A stretch of DNA of 64,000 nucleotides from Rhodanobacter sp. DHG33. Its GTDB lineage: Bacteria > Pseudomonadota > Gammaproteobacteria > Xanthomonadales > Rhodanobacteraceae. The translations under genes and the position numbers were made by a program. The stretch is taken from NCBI RefSeq assembly GCF_014843005.1, contig NZ_JACYXM010000009.1, positions 1 through 64,000 on the forward strand, given 5' to 3'. Positions 45,797-55,818 of the stretch are shown in pieces; the stretch's first letter is position 1, and each line of letters starts with the position of its first letter. The notes under the pieces were generated by a model that was not told where the DNA came from, searched no databases, and saw only the letters and a list, made by a program, of their open reading frames with translations.

Positions 45797-48700
45797 TCAC
45801 GGTTGCACCACGTCGAGCACGGCGCCGCCGGGTGCCTGTGCCTGGATGGCGCGGTCGTACATCGACTCGGCATAGGCCGGCGCCACCTGGAACTTGCCGG
45901 CGTTGGTGGCCTTGATGCGGTAGACGAACTCGCGCACGTCCGGCGTGGCCGTGCCATAGATCACCACACGGTCCTCGCGGATGTCCGCGTACTCGGGCTG
46001 CCATGTCGACGTGTCGAGGCCGATGGGGGAACGCCACGCAGCAGGCTTGGGCGTATCGCTGCCGTCGCCGCTGTCGTCGCCGTTGTCCGCCTGGACCGCG
46101 GGCGGCGGCTGGATCACCGGGTCGAAGCCGCCCGGCAGCAGGTCGACGATGGCCACGTTGCCCACGCCCTCGTCCCCGGTGGCGCGGATCTTGATGTGCA
46201 CGTCGATCTCTTCGCCCACCGTGATCTTGTCCAGCGCCTTGCCGTTGGTGTCGGTGTAATCGCGCACGATCTCGATGCCGTTCTTGATCGCCTCCTTCGA
46301 ACTGCTGCGGTCATAGCCGCCCTGCGTGGCGATGCGCCATGCCGGCAGGCTGCCCTGGTTGGTGAAGCGCAGCGCTTTCGCCATGCCGTCCCAGCTTCCA
46401 CCCAGCAGCATGCCGCCTTGCGGCTGGCCGATGGGCTTGGCGCTGCCGTCGGCCAGCACTTCGGCGATGCCCAGCTTGTCGAGGCCGGCAGCGGTGTCAT
46501 GGGCATAGCTGTCCAGCGCCAGCACGGTCATGGCGGACGACAAGGTGTTGTAGTCGTTGTGCGCGAGCGGCCACGAGAGATTCTCGAACACGCGCGGCGG
46601 CAGCGACTTCGCTTCCTGCGGGAAGTGCCTGGCGATCAGGTACAGCACGCTGGCGTCGCGGGTCAGCGGGTCGTAGTAGTAGCCGTAGTCGAAGTCCTCG
46701 GCGGCCTTGGCGCGGGTGAGCAGCTTGAGCGGCCCGGCCATCAGCCGGTTCGCCTCGGCATCCTGCTTGAGCAGTTTGTACGAGGCGGCCAGCCAGGCGG
46801 CGGCCAGATCGTTGGTCCAATCCTTCGGATACTGATCCTGCAGGCGCTTCTGCACCGCGGCCAGTTCGTTGGTGGTGACGTTGCCCTGCCGGGTCAGCAG
46901 ATAGACGGCGTAAGCACGTTCGCGCAGCTGATCCAGCGTGTCCATGCTGTCGTTGACGGCCAGTTGCTTGAGGTACTGGTTGCCGGCATCGAGCATGTCC
47001 TGCGGTACCGCCATGCCGCGTTCGCGGGCCTCGATCAGGAAATTCATCGCGTAGTCGGAGACGAACGGTTCCGCATCCGGCGTGGCCGACCACAGGCCGA
47101 AGCCACCCGCACCGTTCTGCCGCGAATGCAGCACGTCGAGGAAGTTCGCCAACACCTGGTCGTTGCTGAGGGTCTTGTCGCCGAAGGCCGGCTGCAGCGC
47201 GTGCGCGAACACCGGCACCACCGGCCACTTGGCCACCACCAGCCGCGGCATCGCCGAACTCACGATCTGCTCGCTGCAGTAGTTCTGGTAGTTCACCAGG
47301 TAGCTGGTGATGCCTTGCGCTAGCACCACCGGCAGCGAGGAGATCGCCGCATCGCGCGAGGCGTAGGCGTCGTACAGCGGACGCAGCGGCTTCAGGTCGG
47401 CCTGGCTGCCCGACTCCACGCGGCCCACGTCGACCTGGGTGCGGTAGGCCGATGCCGGACGCACCGACACGTCGATGCCCTGCCGCGCCGACTTGCCGCC
47501 GTAGCCCGCGGAAAAATCGAGATGGCCGGAGCCCAGCTTGTCGGTGGCCTTGACCCGGAAGCGCAGCACGCCTTCGCGCATCGCGGCGAGGCTCACGTCC
47601 TGCTTGGCCGGGCCCAGCACCTGCAGCTGCGGGCCGGTCTGCAGCGTCACGGTCACCGGGACCGCCTTCGTGCCGATGTCCGTGAGGTTGTTGGCCACAC
47701 CCACGCTCACCTCGGCTTCGTCCCCCGGAGCCATCGTGGTAGGCACGTTGGGCGAGAGCACGAAGTCGCCGCGCACCGTGGTCGCGCCTTCCCACGTACC
47801 GATGCGATCCGGCGACACCGCCACGGCCATCACGCGCATGCGGCCGTTGAAGTAATCGGGCACGGTATAGGTGAAATCCTTGTCGCCATCGACGTCGACG
47901 ATGCCCGACCAGTACGCCACGGGCTTGTCGCGCTTGCGCTTGAACGGATTGAGCTGGCGGCTGATCGCCGCATCGGCATCGCCGCCGGGCGCGGCGGACA
48001 AGGCCATCAGCTTCTCGAACTCGGGCAGGATCAGGTCGAGGATCTGCGAGGTGTGCACTTCGAGCATCTTCTTGCGGAAGAAGTACTGCAGCGGATCGCC
48101 CAGCTTGTAGCGCGCCACCTGCAGGATGCCCTCGTCCACCGCGAACAGCACCACCTTGGCCGGCTGCGCCGCGTGCAGCTTGAAGGTCACGGCGTCGCCC
48201 GGCTTCACCAGCGCTGGCGTGTCCACCGTGAGCGCATCGCGCCGCGCGTCGAGGTTCACCGAGAACGGCACCACGCCATAGGACAGCGGGCTCATGAAGA
48301 TCTCGTCGGAAGACGGATCGCGCACGAACTGCACGTTGACGTAGCCGTTGCCCTCGAAGTCCTTGGGCAGCGTGATGCTCTGCACCGAACTGGTGGTCGT
48401 GGCATGGAACCACGCGTGCGCATACACCTTGTCGCGCTCGATGGTGATGAGGCCGCTGCCGGTGTACGGCGCGTGCACCGCGATATGGATGGTGTCACCG
48501 GGTTTGTAGTCGGCCTTGTCCAGGCTCAGCTGCAACTCGGCATTGCGGTCCAGCGAACGCGACAGATTGGCATTGCCGGCCACCGAGTAGCTGACACGGT
48601 TCACTTCCTTGCGGTCGTTGCCGCGCAGGATCACCAGCGCGTAGTCGCCAGGCTTGTCGGTAGCCAGTGCGTAATCCATGCCGCCCGCGGGAATCGCCAG

Positions 48701-51700
48701 CGGCTTCTCGTCCACCGGAATTTCCTTGAGCTTGGACTCGTACTTGTAGACGCCGGAGTCCTGCTTGGTGAGCACCGAGACGTAGCGGCGTTCGACCAGT
48801 TGCGCCTTGAGGCCGTCCAGCGCGATGGATTTCGCGTCGGGTCCGATCGCCACCAGGCGCACCTTGCGCTCCGCGTTGCGGCTTACGTAATCGAGCGAGT
48901 CCTCGCTCTTGTAACCCACCAGCCAATCGTTGGCGGACACCAAAGTTTGCGTCGCGGCGGCTACGCTGCGGCCGCCATCCGGTTCGTGCGCCTTGGCGAG
49001 GAAGTAGAGCTGGTAGGTGGCGTCCGCGTACTTCTTGAGGTCGAGGTCGAACTCGGCGTGGCCCTTGTCGTCGGTCTTGTCGTCGGCGAGGTTTTCCTCG
49101 TAGCCCTCCTTGGCGCGGCGGATGTCGTAGAAGTGGTAATCCGGCCAGCTGTGGAAGGCAGGCCATGCCGGACGCAGCGTGAGCGAGGCTTCCACGCGGC
49201 GATCCGCGGCGGGTGTGCCGAACAGGTTCTGCGCATCGACCAGGCCCTTGAGCTGGTCGGGTTTCACCCAGCCTTCGGCCACCTGCTGCGAAAACTTGGC
49301 GCTCACCTTCATGCGGTCGGGCAGGAACTCCTTCACCTGCACCGTGGTGCTGCCGATCTGCGTGTCGGCCTTGCCGCCGCGCACGATGTAGAGGTTCACC
49401 GCCCACGTGCCGGTAGGCGCAGTTTCGGCCGGGGTGTAGCTCAGCTCGCCGAATCCGCTGGAGTCCATGGACAACGGCTGCTGCTTCACCGCGACACCGC
49501 GCGGGTCGACGATCTCGGCCTGCAGCGGAATGCCTGCCACGTTGCGCGCCCAGTCCGCGGCACGCACGATCAGGCCGATGTGGAAGGTGTCGCCGGGACG
49601 GTAGATGCCGCGGTCGGAAAACAGGTAACCGCTGAGCTGGCCCGGGTTCGCCGCATTCGTTTCGCCGCCGATGTCGAAACGCGAGAAATCGAGCTGGCGG
49701 TCGTAGCTGCCGATCGGCAGGAAGGAAAGATCCTCGCCCTTCGATACCGCGTACAGCGCGGGCTTCTTCTCGCGGTCCAGCCCCTTGAGGCTGGGGAAAT
49801 GCACCATGCCATCCGTGCCGGTAGCCTGCGTGTAAAGCGTCTGCCCGTTCACCGCGAGCACCGACACGCTGGCACCGGCTACCGGCTGGCCGTCGTGGAT
49901 GGACTGCACGAACACGTCCTGGCTACCGTCCAGTGCCTGCTTCACCAGCATGCCGAGGTCGGTGACCACGATCAGGCGGTTGTCGCCGGTTGCGGCATCG
50001 CCTTCGTTGCCGTCGCCGTTGTCGTTGCCATCGCTATTGCCTGCATCGTCGTCGCTCGGTGCCGCCGAGCTGGCCGCCGCAGCGGGCGACCCCACCGACT
50101 GGCCCGGCGCCGGCGCTATGCCCTGCCTGGCCAGCACGCGTGCCTTGGCAGCGGCGGCGGCGCGTTTGGCGGCCGCGGCCGGGTCGTAACCGGCGAGATG
50201 CAGCCAGAAAACGCCGCGCCGCCCGGGCTTGAGGTATTGGCCGAGGTCGATGCCCTCGTAGTGCGCCTGCCCCGGGCCGCCTAGCGGGAAGGACCGCTTG
50301 ATCTCATAGCGTTCGACGATGTGGCCCTCGTCGAAGTCATAGGGCAGCTGCGGGTGACTGTAGTCGCCGGAATTGAGGCTGACCAGGTGCTGCAGCTGGT
50401 CGGGCAGCACGCGGCCGATCTCCACCCGCATGCCGGGCATGTTGCGCGACACCACCGACACGCGTTTGCTGCCACCCAGCGACAGCAGCGAGCCGTCCGC
50501 CATGAAACGCAGCAGCTTGGGATAGTCCGGCACCGTAAACACGCGCGCCACCGGCTGGCCCAGTACATAGCCGCCGAAGGACTTCACGCCCTTGCCGATG
50601 CGCACGTACACGCGCTGCCCCGGCGCGGCGTGGTACTTGAAGCTCTGCAGCTCCTGGTAATCGTTCTCGGTGGGCACCACGTCGAGCTTGAGCGGCTGCG
50701 ACTTGCGCAGCACGTCCTCGCCCACCTCGGAAACATCCCACTCGTAGGGTTTGCCGTCGTCGCGGGCGGGTACGTCCGGCTTGTTTGCCGGTAGCACCCA
50801 GGCCTGGGTCGCGTCGGCCACGTCGCCGCTGCGCACGGCGCCGCCGAAGTTGGCCACCATCACCTGTTCGGGTTCGTACTTGTCGTTGTCCACCAGGGTG
50901 GGCGACAAGTCGTCAACGGTAAGACTGTAGAGGCCCGGAATGCGCACGCTGGCATTGAGCGGATCCTTGGTCCCCTCGCCTCCGCGCGTGCTGCGCACGC
51001 CGCTGTCGACCGTGACCGCCACTGCACCGTCATCGTGCGGCAGTGCCAGGGGCTGCGAGTGGATCCACGCATGCAGACGCGTCTGGTCGTAGGTGACCGT
51101 GTACTTCAATGCATCGCCACGCTTGCCGTCCTTGTCGGCCAAGGCCAGCGCGATACGCCGTTCGAACTGCGCGGCGTCGATGGGGTAGCTGAAATCCACC
51201 GGCACGATCACCTGCTTGGCGGTGGCATCCTGCGGGTCCTGGTAGAACTCGCCCTTGCCCAGCGTGGCAGTGAATGGCGCGGTATCGAATTCGAACGCGT
51301 CGTCGGCCAGCAGCGCCTGTGGCGCGAAGGCCTTGCGCACGTCGAAGCGCACTTTGTAATGCTGGCCCACCGGCCAATCCGCGGCAGGCGTGAAGCGCAG
51401 GGTGTGGTCATCCACCCAGGTCCACTCGCCCTTGGTGTCCGGGCTCATGGCGATGCCGTCGGTCACCGGCTTGCCGACACGCTCGATCGGCGCGGCCGAT
51501 CCCGAGAAGTCCAGTTCCAGCGGATGCACCACGATGGGCTGCTTGCTGTAGTCGGTGAGCGCGGGCGCCTGCACCGTCCAGGTGATCTGCTGCGGCTGCG
51601 GCGGACGCGGGCGGTTCTGGTACCAGCGCCAGCCATACCAGCCCCCGCCGGCCAGCACGACCGCCGCCAGCAAGGTACCGGCCGAGCGCAGCGGCTTGCG

Positions 51701-51835
51701 CCGCACGACGTGCACCCAGCCCGGTGCCGACCACTGCACATCGCCGAATAGCGGCCGCAGGACATGGCCCAGCGCGCGTCCCACGATGTGCAACAGGCGT
51801 ACCGGCAACAGGAACAGGAACCGCAGCAGATCCAT
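45797..51835 (-). CDS. Bacterial alpha-2-macroglobulin (YfhM-like)
   Basis: The protein has 2012 residues, longer than the roughly 1650 of E. coli YfhM. There is no lipobox; instead a transmembrane segment (SAGTLLAAVVLAGGGWYGWRW) near residues 50-72 anchors it. MG-type beta domains follow, with LSGYLFSDRGIYRPGDTFHI, VQVKEFLPDRMKV and the bait-like region. The thioester CSEQ is at 1520-1523 (YCSEQIVSS) inside the alpha/alpha TED domain. A low-complexity insert near residues 570-615 (Ala/Ser/Asp/Gly/Asn) accounts for part of the extra length. It is thought to trap attacking proteases in the periplasm, while PbpC repairs the wall. Confidence 0.95.
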   Translation of the reverse strand: MDLLRFLFLLPVRLLHIVGRALGHVLRPLFGDVQWSAPGWVHVVRRKPLRSAGTLLAAVVLAGGGWYGWRWYQNRPRPPQPQQITWTVQAPALTDYSKQPIVVHPLELDFSGSAAPIERVGKPVTDGIAMSPDTKGEWTWVDDHTLRFTPAADWPVGQHYKVRFDVRKAFAPQALLADDAFEFDTAPFTATLGKGEFYQDPQDATAKQVIVPVDFSYPIDAAQFERRIALALADKDGKRGDALKYTVTYDQTRLHAWIHSQPLALPHDDGAVAVTVDSGVRSTRGGEGTKDPLNASVRIPGLYSLTVDDLSPTLVDNDKYEPEQVMVANFGGAVRSGDVADATQAWVLPANKPDVPARDDGKPYEWDVSEVGEDVLRKSQPLKLDVVPTENDYQELQSFKYHAAPGQRVYVRIGKGVKSFGGYVLGQPVARVFTVPDYPKLLRFMADGSLLSLGGSKRVSVVSRNMPGMRVEIGRVLPDQLQHLVSLNSGDYSHPQLPYDFDEGHIVERYEIKRSFPLGGPGQAHYEGIDLGQYLKPGRRGVFWLHLAGYDPAAAAKRAAAAAKARVLARQGIAPAPGQSVGSPAAAASSAAPSDDDAGNSDGNDNGDGNEGDAATGDNRLIVVTDLGMLVKQALDGSQDVFVQSIHDGQPVAGASVSVLAVNGQTLYTQATGTDGMVHFPSLKGLDREKKPALYAVSKGEDLSFLPIGSYDRQLDFSRFDIGGETNAANPGQLSGYLFSDRGIYRPGDTFHIGLIVRAADWARNVAGIPLQAEIVDPRGVAVKQQPLSMDSSGFGELSYTPAETAPTGTWAVNLYIVRGGKADTQIGSTTVQVKEFLPDRMKVSAKFSQQVAEGWVKPDQLKGLVDAQNLFGTPAADRRVEASLTLRPAWPAFHSWPDYHFYDIRRAKEGYEENLADDKTDDKGHAEFDLDLKKYADATYQLYFLAKAHEPDGGRSVAAATQTLVSANDWLVGYKSEDSLDYVSRNAERKVRLVAIGPDAKSIALDGLKAQLVERRYVSVLTKQDSGVYKYESKLKEIPVDEKPLAIPAGGMDYALATDKPGDYALVILRGNDRKEVNRVSYSVAGNANLSRSLDRNAELQLSLDKADYKPGDTIHIAVHAPYTGSGLITIERDKVYAHAWFHATTTSSVQSITLPKDFEGNGYVNVQFVRDPSSDEIFMSPLSYGVVPFSVNLDARRDALTVDTPALVKPGDAVTFKLHAAQPAKVVLFAVDEGILQVARYKLGDPLQYFFRKKMLEVHTSQILDLILPEFEKLMALSAAPGGDADAAISRQLNPFKRKRDKPVAYWSGIVDVDGDKDFTYTVPDYFNGRMRVMAVAVSPDRIGTWEGATTVRGDFVLSPNVPTTMAPGDEAEVSVGVANNLTDIGTKAVPVTVTLQTGPQLQVLGPAKQDVSLAAMREGVLRFRVKATDKLGSGHLDFSAGYGGKSARQGIDVSVRPASAYRTQVDVGRVESGSQADLKPLRPLYDAYASRDAAISSLPVVLAQGITSYLVNYQNYCSEQIVSSAMPRLVVAKWPVVPVFAHALQPAFGDKTLSNDQVLANFLDVLHSRQNGAGGFGLWSATPDAEPFVSDYAMNFLIEARERGMAVPQDMLDAGNQYLKQLAVNDSMDTLDQLRERAYAVYLLTRQGNVTTNELAAVQKRLQDQYPKDWTNDLAAAWLAASYKLLKQDAEANRLMAGPLKLLTRAKAAEDFDYGYYYDPLTRDASVLYLIARHFPQEAKSLPPRVFENLSWPLAHNDYNTLSSAMTVLALDSYAHDTAAGLDKLGIAEVLADGSAKPIGQPQGGMLLGGSWDGMAKALRFTNQGSLPAWRIATQGGYDRSSSKEAIKNGIEIVRDYTDTNGKALDKITVGEEIDVHIKIRATGDEGVGNVAIVDLLPGGFDPVIQPPPAVQADNGDDSGDGSDTPKPAAWRSPIGLDTSTWQPEYADIREDRVVIYGTATPDVREFVYRIKATNAGKFQVAPAYAESMYDRAIQAQAPGGAVLDVVQP

Positions 51836-51864
51836 GGTGCTCCCCTAGTTCATCCGTCGAATGG

Positions 51865-51885
51865 CACCGGCCGTTGCGGCCGGTG
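51865..51885 (-). terminator. Hairpin between galU and alpha-2-macroglobulin genes
   Basis: CACCGGCCG and CGGCCGGTG form a 9-bp stem with a TTG loop, 145 bases after the galU stop in a 194-base gap. It may end the galU transcript; no T-run follows. Confidence 0.45.
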
Positions 51886-52029
51886 TCGGGGCCTCCGTCA
51901 TACGATCAGGCCCCGCAGCGGGGCGAGGCCTGGTTCGGTGGATTTCCCCTTGAGCATCCTGCACCACGAACATGGCAGGACACGGCCGCGATTCTGGCAC
52001 GGCCAGGCCATGCCAGTCCGCGATGGCAA

Positions 52030-52905
52030 TCAAAGCGTGGCAGCGATCTCGCGCACCACCGGCGCCAATGCCGGATCCTGCAGCGCCATGTGCATGGTGG
52101 CGCGCACCAGGCCGGCCTTGTTGCCGCAGTCGAAACGCGTGCCTTCGAAGCGGTACGCGAGCACCTTGCCCTGTTCCTTGAGCAAAGCGTCGATGGCGTC
52201 GGTCAGCTGGATCTCGCCGCCCGCGCCCGGCGTGGTCTGCTCCAGCAGCTGGAAGATACGGCCCGGCAGCACGTAGCGGCCGACCACGGCGAGGTTCGAC
52301 GGTGCGTCGGCCGGCTTGGGCTTCTCCACCATGTGGCGGATCTGCGCGCTGCGCTCGTCGATGCGCGTGGCGTCGACGATGCCGTACTTGTCGGTTTCGT
52401 TCTGCGGCACTTCCTCCACCGCGATCACGCCGGCGCCTTCGCGCTCGCCCAGTTCGGCCATCTGGCGCAGCGCGCCCTTGCCGCGACCGTTCCAGATCAG
52501 GTCGTCGGGCAGCACCACGCCGAACGGCTCGTCGCCCACCACCGGCTTGGCGCACAGCACGGCATGACCCAGGCCCAGGGCCTCGGGCTGGGTGACGAAG
52601 ATCGCGCGCACGTGTCTGGGCAGCGTGCCTTGTACCAAAGCGAGCAGCGCGTCCTTGCCCTTTTCCTGCAGCTTCGCCTCCAGCTCGTAGGCCTTGTCGA
52701 AGTAATCGGCGATGGCGTGCTTGTAGCGGTTGGTGACGAAGATCAGCGTATCCGCGCCGGCATCCACGGCTTCATCGACGGCGTACTGGATCAACGGCCG
52801 GTCCAGCACCGGAAGCATTTCCTTGGCCACCACCTTGGTGGCGGGAAGGAAACGCGTGCCCAGTCCGGCCACGGGGAAAACCACCTTGCGCAACGGCTTG
52901 CTCAC
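52030..52905 (-). CDS. galU: UTP-glucose-1-phosphate uridylyltransferase
   Basis: The protein has 291 residues from a GTG. It makes UDP-glucose for exopolysaccharide and LPS. The nucleotide loop is VVFPVAGLGTRFLPATKVVA, with EMLPVLDRPLIQYAVDEAV, TQPEALGLGHAVLCAKPVVG and VEKPKPADAPSNLAVVGRYV. Its GTG begins directly after the TGA of the capD-like gene (TGAGTG), so the two are translationally linked. Confidence 0.95.
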   Translation of the reverse strand: MSKPLRKVVFPVAGLGTRFLPATKVVAKEMLPVLDRPLIQYAVDEAVDAGADTLIFVTNRYKHAIADYFDKAYELEAKLQEKGKDALLALVQGTLPRHVRAIFVTQPEALGLGHAVLCAKPVVGDEPFGVVLPDDLIWNGRGKGALRQMAELGEREGAGVIAVEEVPQNETDKYGIVDATRIDERSAQIRHMVEKPKPADAPSNLAVVGRYVLPGRIFQLLEQTTPGAGGEIQLTDAIDALLKEQGKVLAYRFEGTRFDCGNKAGLVRATMHMALQDPALAPVVREIAATL

Positions 52906-54804
52906 TCACTTCTCTCCTGTCTCGTGGCGGCGGATCGACACCACGTTATCCGGCTGCGGCGTTTCGCTCCAGCGGAACGAGGGCAGCATGCTGGATACGC
53001 AGCGCCGCAATTCTTCGTCGTTGTCCGTCGCGACCATGTCTGCCGCCTTGTGCATCGTAGCCTGCAGCAATTCCCAAGAAACCTGGCGATGCTGGGCCAG
53101 GAAGATCTTGGCGTGCGTGGTGGCGCTGTACTCCTCCAAGGGATGGAACAGCTCCTCGAACAACTTCTCCCCCGAACGCAGGCCGGTGAAGACGATGGGC
53201 ACCTCGCTGCCCGGCTTCTTGCCCGCAAGCCGGATCATCTGCTCCGCGAGGTCGCGGATCTTCATCGGCTCGCCCATGTCCAGCGCGAAGATCTCGCCGC
53301 CCTTGCCGAGGCTGGCCGCCTGCAGAATCAGCTGGCAAGCCTCGGGGATGGTCATGAAATAGCGCGAAACTTCCGGATGGGTCACGGTGACCGGACCGCC
53401 GTTGCGGATCTGCTGCCGGAACAGCGGCACCACCGAACCGGCGGAATCGAGCACATTGCCGAAACGCACGGTGATGTAACGCGTATCGGCATGCGCATTG
53501 AGGTTCTGGCACCAGATCTCGGCGATGCGCTTGCAGGCGCCCATCACGCTGGTGGGGTTGACGGCCTTGTCGGTGGAGATCAGCACGAAGCATTCCACCC
53601 CCGCCTCGCGCGACAGATCGGCCATCGTGCGCGTGCCCAGCACGTTGTTGAGGAAGGCCGCACGCAACTGATGCTGCAACAGCGGCACATGCTTGTAGGC
53701 GGCGGCGTGGAACACCACCTGGGGCCTCGCCTCGGCCAGCACCTTGCGCATCAGCACGCTGTCGCAGCAGCTGGCCAGCACGCCTTCGAGCAGCAGCTCC
53801 GGATAGCTGGTACGCAGCTCGCGGGTGATCTGGTAGAGGTTGTATTCGCTGTGGTCGACCACGACCAGCGACTGCGCCCCCAACCGCGCCACCTGGCGGC
53901 ACAACTCCGAGCCGATCGAGCCGCCGCCACCGGTGACCAGCACGCGGCGGCCGCCGATCGTCTCGCGGATCGCCGTCCAGTCCAGTTCCACGGCATCGCG
54001 GCCGAGCAGGTCCTCGATGGCCACTTCCTTGATCTCGCTGAGCTGCGCGCGACCGGCGACCACGTCGTCCAGCTTGGGGACCGTGCGGTACGGCAGGTCC
54101 GTGGCATCGCACAATGCCACCACGCGACGCATCTCGTTTATCGTGGCCCCCGGCAAGGCAATCAGCAGCATCTCGACGGCCGCTTCGCGGGCAATCTCGG
54201 GCAACTGCGCGAAGTGACCCAGCACCGGATACCCGTTGATGCTTGCGCCCCGCAGCGCAGCCCTGTCGTCGATGAAGCCCACTACCTGGTAGCCGCCGCT
54301 GCAATGGAGGTCGCGCGACAGCAGCTCGCCGGCGCGGTCCGCGCCGAGGATCAACACCCTTCGTGCCGAACTCTGCTGCCCCATCATGCCGCTGCGGCTG
54401 TCTTTCCAGTAGCGATAAGCCAGCCGCGGCAGGCCCAGCGCCATCGTCAGGACCATCGGATACAGCAGCAGCATGGAGCGCGGCACGCCGTCCAGTCGAT
54501 TGAACATCGACAGCAGCAGCCAGATCGCCGCGGAGCCCAGGACGGAGGCGCGCAATATGTTCCACAGGTCCGGCAGGCTGGCGAAGCGCCAGACGCCCTT
54601 GTACAGCCCCGTCCAACGGAAGATCAGCCCCTGCGCCAGCAGCACCACCGGAAACTCGAACCAGAGGAACTGTATGGTGTCCTGCGGCCGCAGCGTATAG
54701 CGCAGCAGCTTGGCGAGCCACCAGGCCAGCGCCGCCATGGCGAGGTCATGCAGCATGACGGCTACGCGGGGATGGATGATGCCGACGAGTCTACGCAGCG
54801 ACAT
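52906..54804 (-). CDS. Membrane nucleoside-diphosphate sugar 4,6-dehydratase (CapD/WbpM family)
   Basis: The protein has 632 residues from the ATG giving MSLRRLVGIIHPRVA. Four N-terminal membrane segments are followed by a first Rossmann module (RRVLILGADRAGELLSRDLH) and the catalytic SDR domain (RRVLVTGGGGSIGSELCRQV; the SVMGACK active-site stretch; LEEYSATTHAKI near the end). This is the WbpM/CapD arrangement, converting UDP-GlcNAc to a 4-keto-6-deoxy sugar for O-antigen or capsule. Start overlaps the WecA-like gene by 14 bases. Part of a galU-linked polysaccharide operon. Confidence 0.92.
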   Translation of the reverse strand: MSLRRLVGIIHPRVAVMLHDLAMAALAWWLAKLLRYTLRPQDTIQFLWFEFPVVLLAQGLIFRWTGLYKGVWRFASLPDLWNILRASVLGSAAIWLLLSMFNRLDGVPRSMLLLYPMVLTMALGLPRLAYRYWKDSRSGMMGQQSSARRVLILGADRAGELLSRDLHCSGGYQVVGFIDDRAALRGASINGYPVLGHFAQLPEIAREAAVEMLLIALPGATINEMRRVVALCDATDLPYRTVPKLDDVVAGRAQLSEIKEVAIEDLLGRDAVELDWTAIRETIGGRRVLVTGGGGSIGSELCRQVARLGAQSLVVVDHSEYNLYQITRELRTSYPELLLEGVLASCCDSVLMRKVLAEARPQVVFHAAAYKHVPLLQHQLRAAFLNNVLGTRTMADLSREAGVECFVLISTDKAVNPTSVMGACKRIAEIWCQNLNAHADTRYITVRFGNVLDSAGSVVPLFRQQIRNGGPVTVTHPEVSRYFMTIPEACQLILQAASLGKGGEIFALDMGEPMKIRDLAEQMIRLAGKKPGSEVPIVFTGLRSGEKLFEELFHPLEEYSATTHAKIFLAQHRQVSWELLQATMHKAADMVATDNDEELRRCVSSMLPSFRWSETPQPDNVVSIRRHETGEK

Positions 54805-55813
54805 GACGATCCTTGAATGAATGGCGTCGCAAGCATTTACGCTTGAGCCCGCTCCAGAGCGCTGCTGCGAGCATATACGTAGCCATCGTAATCGGCAGCC
54901 CCAGCCGTGGATGACTGCAAGCCAACCAAGCCAGCGGCGCGGCAAACAGCAGATTCCATGCCATGTAGATCGCCCCTCCCCTTGCGTGCGTCGAACCGCG
55001 CCTGATCAGCCACTGGTACAGATGTTCGCGGTGCGCACTGTACCAGCGACGTCCGCGCAAATAGCGCGTCATCAAGGTCAGGCTGGCATCCGTGACGAAA
55101 GCCGAGGAGAGGATCAATGCAGGCCACAGCAAATCGGCGTCGACCTGCCACAGCATCGCCGTGAGCGCGAAGATCAGCAGCCCCACGCTACCACTGCCGA
55201 CATCGCCCATGAAGATGCGTGCCGGCGAACGGTTCAGGCACCAGAAGCCAAGGCTGGCCGTGGCCAGACAGGCCGCAGCCAGCGCGAGCGTCCCCTGCCC
55301 GGCGCCCCGGGCCAGCAATGCCAGCCCCACGCCCACGAACATCGCCTGCTGCGCCAGCAGGCCGTCGATGCCGTCCATGAAATTGTGCAGGTTGATGCTC
55401 CATGCACCGGCCAGCAGCAGGAGCGGCAACCACCACCGCGCCATGCCTGACGTACCCAGGGCCGCGCCAAACAGCAGCACGGCCAACAGCTGCGTTCCGA
55501 AACGCGGCAGGATCGGCAGTGAGCTGTGGTCGTCCCACCAGCCGACCAGCGCCACCAGCAACAGCGCCACCAGCAGTCCCACCTCGACCGGCAGCGGCCA
55601 GGAGCTCGGCGCGCCGAGCCACACGCCGCCCAGGCAAACCAGGCTGGCGAGAACGATGCCGATGCCTCCGCCGCGCGGCGTAGGGATGGTGTGGGAACGC
55701 CGCTGGCCGGGACGGTCCAGCATGCCGCGGCGATGCGCATACGCGATCGCCGCGCGCGCCGACAGCCACGCGACGATGAAGGAGAACAGCAACCATCCTA
55801 TGGCCAGGGTCAC
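54791..55813 (-). CDS. Glycosyltransferase family 4 / WecA-like undecaprenyl-phosphate sugar-1-P transferase
   Basis: The protein has 340 residues from a GTG giving MTLAIGWLLFSF. A polytopic membrane protein with about ten hydrophobic segments. It carries the MraY/WecA motifs: SHTIPTPRGGGIGIVL, VGWWDDH, HNFMDGIDGL with the metal aspartates and FMGDVGSGSVG. It likely starts an O-antigen or capsule repeat on undecaprenyl phosphate. Six bases after the lapB stop and overlapping the CapD-like gene, so in one transcript with both. Confidence 0.9.
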   Translation of the reverse strand: MTLAIGWLLFSFIVAWLSARAAIAYAHRRGMLDRPGQRRSHTIPTPRGGGIGIVLASLVCLGGVWLGAPSSWPLPVEVGLLVALLLVALVGWWDDHSSLPILPRFGTQLLAVLLFGAALGTSGMARWWLPLLLLAGAWSINLHNFMDGIDGLLAQQAMFVGVGLALLARGAGQGTLALAAACLATASLGFWCLNRSPARIFMGDVGSGSVGLLIFALTAMLWQVDADLLWPALILSSAFVTDASLTLMTRYLRGRRWYSAHREHLYQWLIRRGSTHARGGAIYMAWNLLFAAPLAWLACSHPRLGLPITMATYMLAAALWSGLKRKCLRRHSFKDRHVAA

Positions 55814-55818
55814 GGCCG

